A stretch of 12,322 nucleotides of DNA, from contig UZAN01045211.1 of NCBI GenBank assembly GCA_900618425.1, positions 2,071 to 14,392 of the forward strand, given 5' to 3'. The notes beneath the pieces were generated by a model. The model saw only the letters and a list, made by a program, of their open reading frames with translations. It had not been told where the DNA came from and made no database searches. This document shows, one piece after another, positions 9,335 to 12,322 of this stretch. Source of the DNA: Echinostoma caproni (Eukaryota; Platyhelminthes; Trematoda; Plagiorchiida; Echinostomatidae). Position numbers and translations under genes: made by a program. The stretch's first letter is position 1. Every line of letters starts with the position of its first letter.

Positions 9335-10622
9335 AATTAGATTTTTGATTGTTGCAATTGTGCAAACCGGGAATCACATTATGACTATCCTATCGATGAT
9401 GAACTCTCAAGAACGCAAACTAGAGCAATGATTAGCCAAGGTCAAATAAGTTTGAAGGAATTAGCATCACACACAGTAGTGGTTTCCTTGCTTCCTATGA
9501 TATAACGTTACTGTTTAGAAACGTCCTGGTTGGGGAAACCGTGAAAAAAGTACGCAAATATTCTAACGAGTTAGGATTTCCCGCAAACCCTGTGAATCTT
9601 TGTTCGTGACTGCAACTCACCTTCAAGGAAAACATCTACGAACACATTGGTATTGTATGTACCCATGACTCGTTCGGGGGCCAATTTAGGCTAATATCTA
9701 CATTTCAATGTTAGAAAAGAAAATGCAAGTGGAACTGAATTTCACCGTACTACAACTACGACATGTTGGTGATAAATCAGTCGTGATTGATCGCAATAAA
9801 ACAGATGTTAGGAAATCAATTCCAAATTTGGACTCGTTGCATTCCAATATCACACTGACGTAAGAATGTGAATCAGAGTCCAAACATTCATTTCCAAACT
9901 TACTTCTCAATCGATTGCCAGACGAGAAGCTTCAGATATCATAAAAAACTTACTTTGAAGGTTAGCATCTGCCCTTTAGATGTTTCTGTCCTATGGGATA
10001 CAAACGTCGTCTGATGCGTACTTTATTTCACAGGGTTTGTCGCCTACGAAGCCCGCAAGTTCTGCCAGATAAACCAGACTCATTGATCTATGCTTAGATG
10101 GACAGTGGTTATCCTCACATTCATTCACAAGTACAGCAATAAGGTCAACCCCAAGTTTATAACCTTCACAGCTAGGAACTAAGACTTCCACATTGAAAGT
10201 CCTTTCAAAGGATATGATATATCTATCTATCATATACCACATGCGTGGAAAGAACGTTCAATGCCGCTAGACTAATGATTCTCGGAGGGACATCTCATTT
10301 TATCACTCGCCCTGATTTGGATCGAGAATGTGTTCGTGCTACCTCCAACTGTATCTGTTCATTTCAATGTACCTGCGGTCAGAGGTACATTGGAATGACA
10401 GAATGTCTTTTATCGATCAGAACGTGCGAACATGCCCCGAAATACACCTTAGTCTTCGAGAGGGAAACTACCACCCAGTGGAAACGAACGGCATTTATTG
10501 AACTCCTGTCTAAGAGTAGACGCATTCAAAGCGGGTTGATTGTTCACGAAACCTCGAAGTTCACGGAATTCGCGATTATTAGAAGTGAAAATTATTCGTA
10601 TTCAAGTCACAGTTACTTGTGA
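9335..10622 (+). mobile_element. PLE-3: longest Penelope-like copy, RT fingers to endonuclease, degenerate
   Basis: The copy is readable only by stepping between frames. Fingers: LCKPGITL and ILSMMNSQERKLEQ (about 9350-9430), matching the PLE pattern KPGxPLRPILS. RT motif A: FLASYDITLLFRNV (9484-9525), with the Asp at 9499-9501. An in-frame TGA follows at 9607-9609. The segment FTFxxxIY...GxAMGSPLGP is still traceable as FKENIYEHIGIV, but its motif B is lost. Motif C reads HVGD (9762-9773) in place of YVDD. Stops follow at 9861, 9942 and 9963. Linker: MGYKRRLMRTLFHR (about 9993-10034). An open frame from 10245 contains TFNAARL and the endonuclease core CTCGQRYIG (YIG 10386-10394) with CEH. 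After a further shift, HLLNSCLRVDAFKA (from 10492) continues the domain. The 125-codon frame 10245-10622 is therefore part of this copy, its last third out of frame. Confidence 0.85.
10245..10480 (+). other. GIY-YIG endonuclease region of PLE-3
   Basis: It contains SFQCTCGQRYIGMT followed by a basic segment and CEH, aligning with the PLE-1 domain. The CxC-x3-Y-I-G spacing is kept. The Arg-rich helix is weakened (SIRTCEH versus RRLCERVREH). Confidence 0.8.
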
Positions 10623-10724
10623 GTAGTGGTGTGGGATGAATTATATTATTGTGGACTGGCCATCGTACTGATTACATCTTCACGCACAATCCTCAGTTTT
10701 TGATTTTTTATTATACACCTTAGT
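10623..10724. other. Possible 3' flank of PLE-3
   Basis: AT-rich sequence follows the last PLE-3 codons. No copy of the 199-bp arm was found here, so I see no terminal repeat for this element. Confidence 0.35.
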
Positions 10725-11180
10725 GAGACGAACAGTAGACGGGGTAAACCCATTGTCACGAGGACCTGCTGTTCAGTGATGGTCCTGGGACACGGAGTGG
10801 CGAAATACATAAGGCCCCACTAGATTAGGCATGGTATTGAACCGGACGACAACAAAGCGGCCTAACACAAAGATTGGAGGCGGTGGCGGAGCTCCAACCT
10901 CAGATCACTGGGTACAAAGCACGCCGGTGACAGTGACTAAACCACTCCGCCAACACAACCCAGTCAACCATACACTCGGGAATTGGCAATTTTGATCGGC
11001 CTCGGCGTCAGCTGTCGGAACAGTGGTAACACACAAGCCTTCCGCGAGTTGGGTCCGGAGTTCAAAGCCCGGACAGGATAGTAGACATGCATGATTGTAA
11101 GCTCTAATAAGAGCAATAAGAGCTTCCGAGAGTATGGTTGACAGGATGAACTGAGGGTTGTATGCGAAGATGAAAAATTG
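10725..11180. repeat. GC-richer repeat-like block with a tRNA-like segment
   Basis: It is richer in G and C than its surroundings, with no coding motif. Within it, 11014-11026 (gtcggaacagtgg) resembles an A-box and 11060-11070 (gttcaaagccc) a B-box. The sequence gtccgg...ccggac around the latter gives a 6-bp stem. It may be a second, longer SINE type placed directly before SINE copy B, or one composite element. It also holds a short direct duplication around taagagcaataagagc (11107-11124). The minus-strand open frame 10964-11251 crosses this block and has no motif. Confidence 0.4.
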
Positions 11181-11365
11181 GGCGTTGGTGGCCCGGTGTT
11201 AACGTTACCAATTATCACCTCTGAGGACGTGTGTTCGAATCCCACAACCACCGCTTGTCTTTCCCCATTATGTGTGTTGTATGGCAGCCTTTTGATTGGC
11301 CGCTTCTCCCTTTCTGATAATTATATCTTTGCATGATCAATAAAAGGAAGTGAAATGAAAATGGA
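11181..11365 (+). mobile_element. tRNA-like SINE, copy B
   Basis: The A-box-like tggcccggtgtt (11189-11200) and B-box gttcgaatccc (11233-11243) fit an internal pol III promoter. The region before the B-box reads like a tRNA D arm and anticodon region, and a CCACCGC string follows it. The body shares ttccccatta-tg and a CCCTTTCT-containing block with copy A. The end is A-rich (aataaaaggaagtgaaatgaaaa). A complete cloverleaf does not form by eye, so I call it a tRNA-derived SINE and not a tRNA gene. Confidence 0.65.
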
Positions 11366-11717
11366 AACAATCTGAAGGATGGTCGGCACACATCAATATG
11401 ATAATTATCCAGCGCTTAAAATCGTAATTATGTATTAATTAATATTTGTAACGTAACAGCTGTTGCCGTGATAGTGCTGATGTCGAGGTTGATGTCACCT
11501 CACGATAATATACGACGTGACCTTTCCTCCCCCTCCTTCCACCACATTCAGCACATTGTTTGAACTAGTGTACCGTTATAGCGCATTATCAAACCTTGTC
11601 ATCTGATTTGACCTTGACCCGTAACCAATCTCAAATCACCTCACCACCACCTTGTTCAGGTGACTCATTTCAATTCATTTTTCGATTTATCACATTAGGC
11701 ATTTACGTAAATAGTTT
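11366..11717. other. Non-coding stretch
   Basis: No gene was recognised. A pyrimidine-rich run (about 11520-11548) and scattered CACC-rich sequence (11638-11654) are the only compositional features. Confidence 0.45.
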
Positions 11718-11718
11718 G

Positions 11719-11760
<42 letters not shown>
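11718..11760. repeat. (ATT)n trinucleotide microsatellite
   Basis: About 14 uninterrupted ATT units. The poly-isoleucine open frame at 11596-11889 is produced by this repeat and is not a gene. Confidence 0.97.
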
Positions 11761-11762
<2 letters not shown>

Positions 11763-11987
11763 ATGGATAAGATGGATGGAGATGAATGTGCGTGTGCTTA
11801 TGCTAAATGTTCGGCTGACAATAAGCTATAAGGTCGCAATAAAATCAAAGTTTAAACGTATGAACTGGACACAGTATGAAAGGTGTTAGACAGGAGGGAA
11901 TAAACTAAAAAGGTGTGAAAGAAAAGACCGTAATTGAGGAAATGGGAAAATGGAAATGGTGCCACATAGGAATCTAGGGCAATCACT
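11761..11987. other. AT/purine-rich stretch
   Basis: No gene was recognised. Beyond about 11987 on the minus strand the PLE-4 frame can no longer be followed. Confidence 0.4.
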
Positions 11988-12314
11988 TCAANAGCCATAT
12001 TGCTTTGCTAGCACGATTCCGGCTTCTTGTAGATGATGTCTCTGGGTTAATTCACTGTCCACCGTCGACCGGATATTGCAGGATCGAGCTGTTAAAGCTT
12101 CTGTTCTTTTTCGAAGAACGGTCGGGCAATGTTCAGGTATTCTCTGGAATAAACGCCTCGTTCTGTGTCCGATATAGTGAGGACTACAAGTGCACGTAAA
12201 CTGATATAGAACAAGTAAATGATTGGTACTGATGAGGTAATGTATCCTTAAGCTGTTAAACGACGAATGGCTTAGTTTTCGATGAGTCTTAAATGAGCTG
12301 CGGGATCTATACAC
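11988..12314 (-). mobile_element. PLE-4: endonuclease-region fragment of a Penelope-like element
   Basis: On the minus strand an open frame of about 108 codons contains LYQFTCTCSPHYIGHRTRRL. The YIG is at residues 47-49 (Y codon at 12174-12176), the basic stretch RTRRLFQR follows, and then an EH pair. This is the same CxC-x3-YIG layout as PLE-1 and PLE-3, with an HYIGHRTRR variant. The upstream part (KLSHSSFNSL, residues 13-22) is compatible with the region before the endonuclease. The downstream end is lost near the N at about 11992, and the fragment may continue past the right edge of the window. It lies opposite in strand to the other three copies. Confidence 0.82.
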
Positions 12315-12322
12315 CAGGTATA

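Noticed and set aside
9991..10242. Minus-strand 83-codon open frame with protein-like composition
   Set aside because: The plus strand over the same bases reads the PLE-3 RT-EN linker (MGYKRRLMRTLFHR and following), so this frame is antisense shadow.
11183..11254. Functional tRNA gene at the B-box of SINE copy B
   Set aside because: The acceptor and anticodon stems do not pair properly, and the segment continues into a SINE body shared with the 5172-5362 copy.
11596..11889. 97-codon open frame with a poly-isoleucine run
   Set aside because: Created by the ATT microsatellite; no other motif.
12226..12300. ACTGATGAG string near the right edge
   Set aside because: No GAAA at a suitable distance and no stem II; the region also overlaps the start of PLE-4 on the other strand.

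Overview
The window looks like a piece of AT-rich invertebrate nuclear DNA made of old, overlapping repeats. I see no intact host gene, no rRNA or ordinary tRNA gene, and no bacterial-type organisation. The best organism guess is a flatworm, probably a trematode (schistosome-like). It rests on the base composition, the microsatellites, the tRNA-like SINEs and especially the Penelope-like retroelements. This guess is an inference and has not been tested by any search. A single N at about 11992 indicates a draft assembly.

The main content is four separate remnants of Penelope-like elements (PLEs). PLEs are retroelements whose single protein joins a telomerase-like reverse transcriptase (RT) to a C-terminal GIY-YIG endonuclease (EN). 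PLE-1 (about 845-1738, +) keeps an open 285-codon frame from the end of the RT through the EN. PLE-2 (about 8288-8989, +) keeps the RT catalytic YVDD box and the linker, and stops exactly at the start of the EN. PLE-3 (about 9335-10622, +) is the longest copy and runs from the RT fingers to the EN, but is broken by stops and frameshifts. PLE-4 (about 11988-12314, -) keeps only the EN region. None can make a working protein as it stands.

The most striking structure is at 7992-9188. PLE-2 sits in a 799-bp spacer between two 199-bp arms that are inverted copies of each other with only three differences. A transcript across it would fold into a long hairpin. The arms may be the terminal repeats that PLEs often carry in inverted orientation, but the right arm cuts the coding sequence before the EN, which is not the standard layout.

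Other regions: two related tRNA-like SINEs (about 5172-5362 and 11181-11365) share A/B-box-like motifs and a common body. Two GC-richer blocks (about 5437-5993 and 10725-11180) look like further, unclassified repeats. There are CA-rich and ATT microsatellites, a 28-bp tandem duplication, and two strong short hairpins (3466-3495 and 7134-7165). The remaining stretches are AT-rich DNA in which I recognise nothing.
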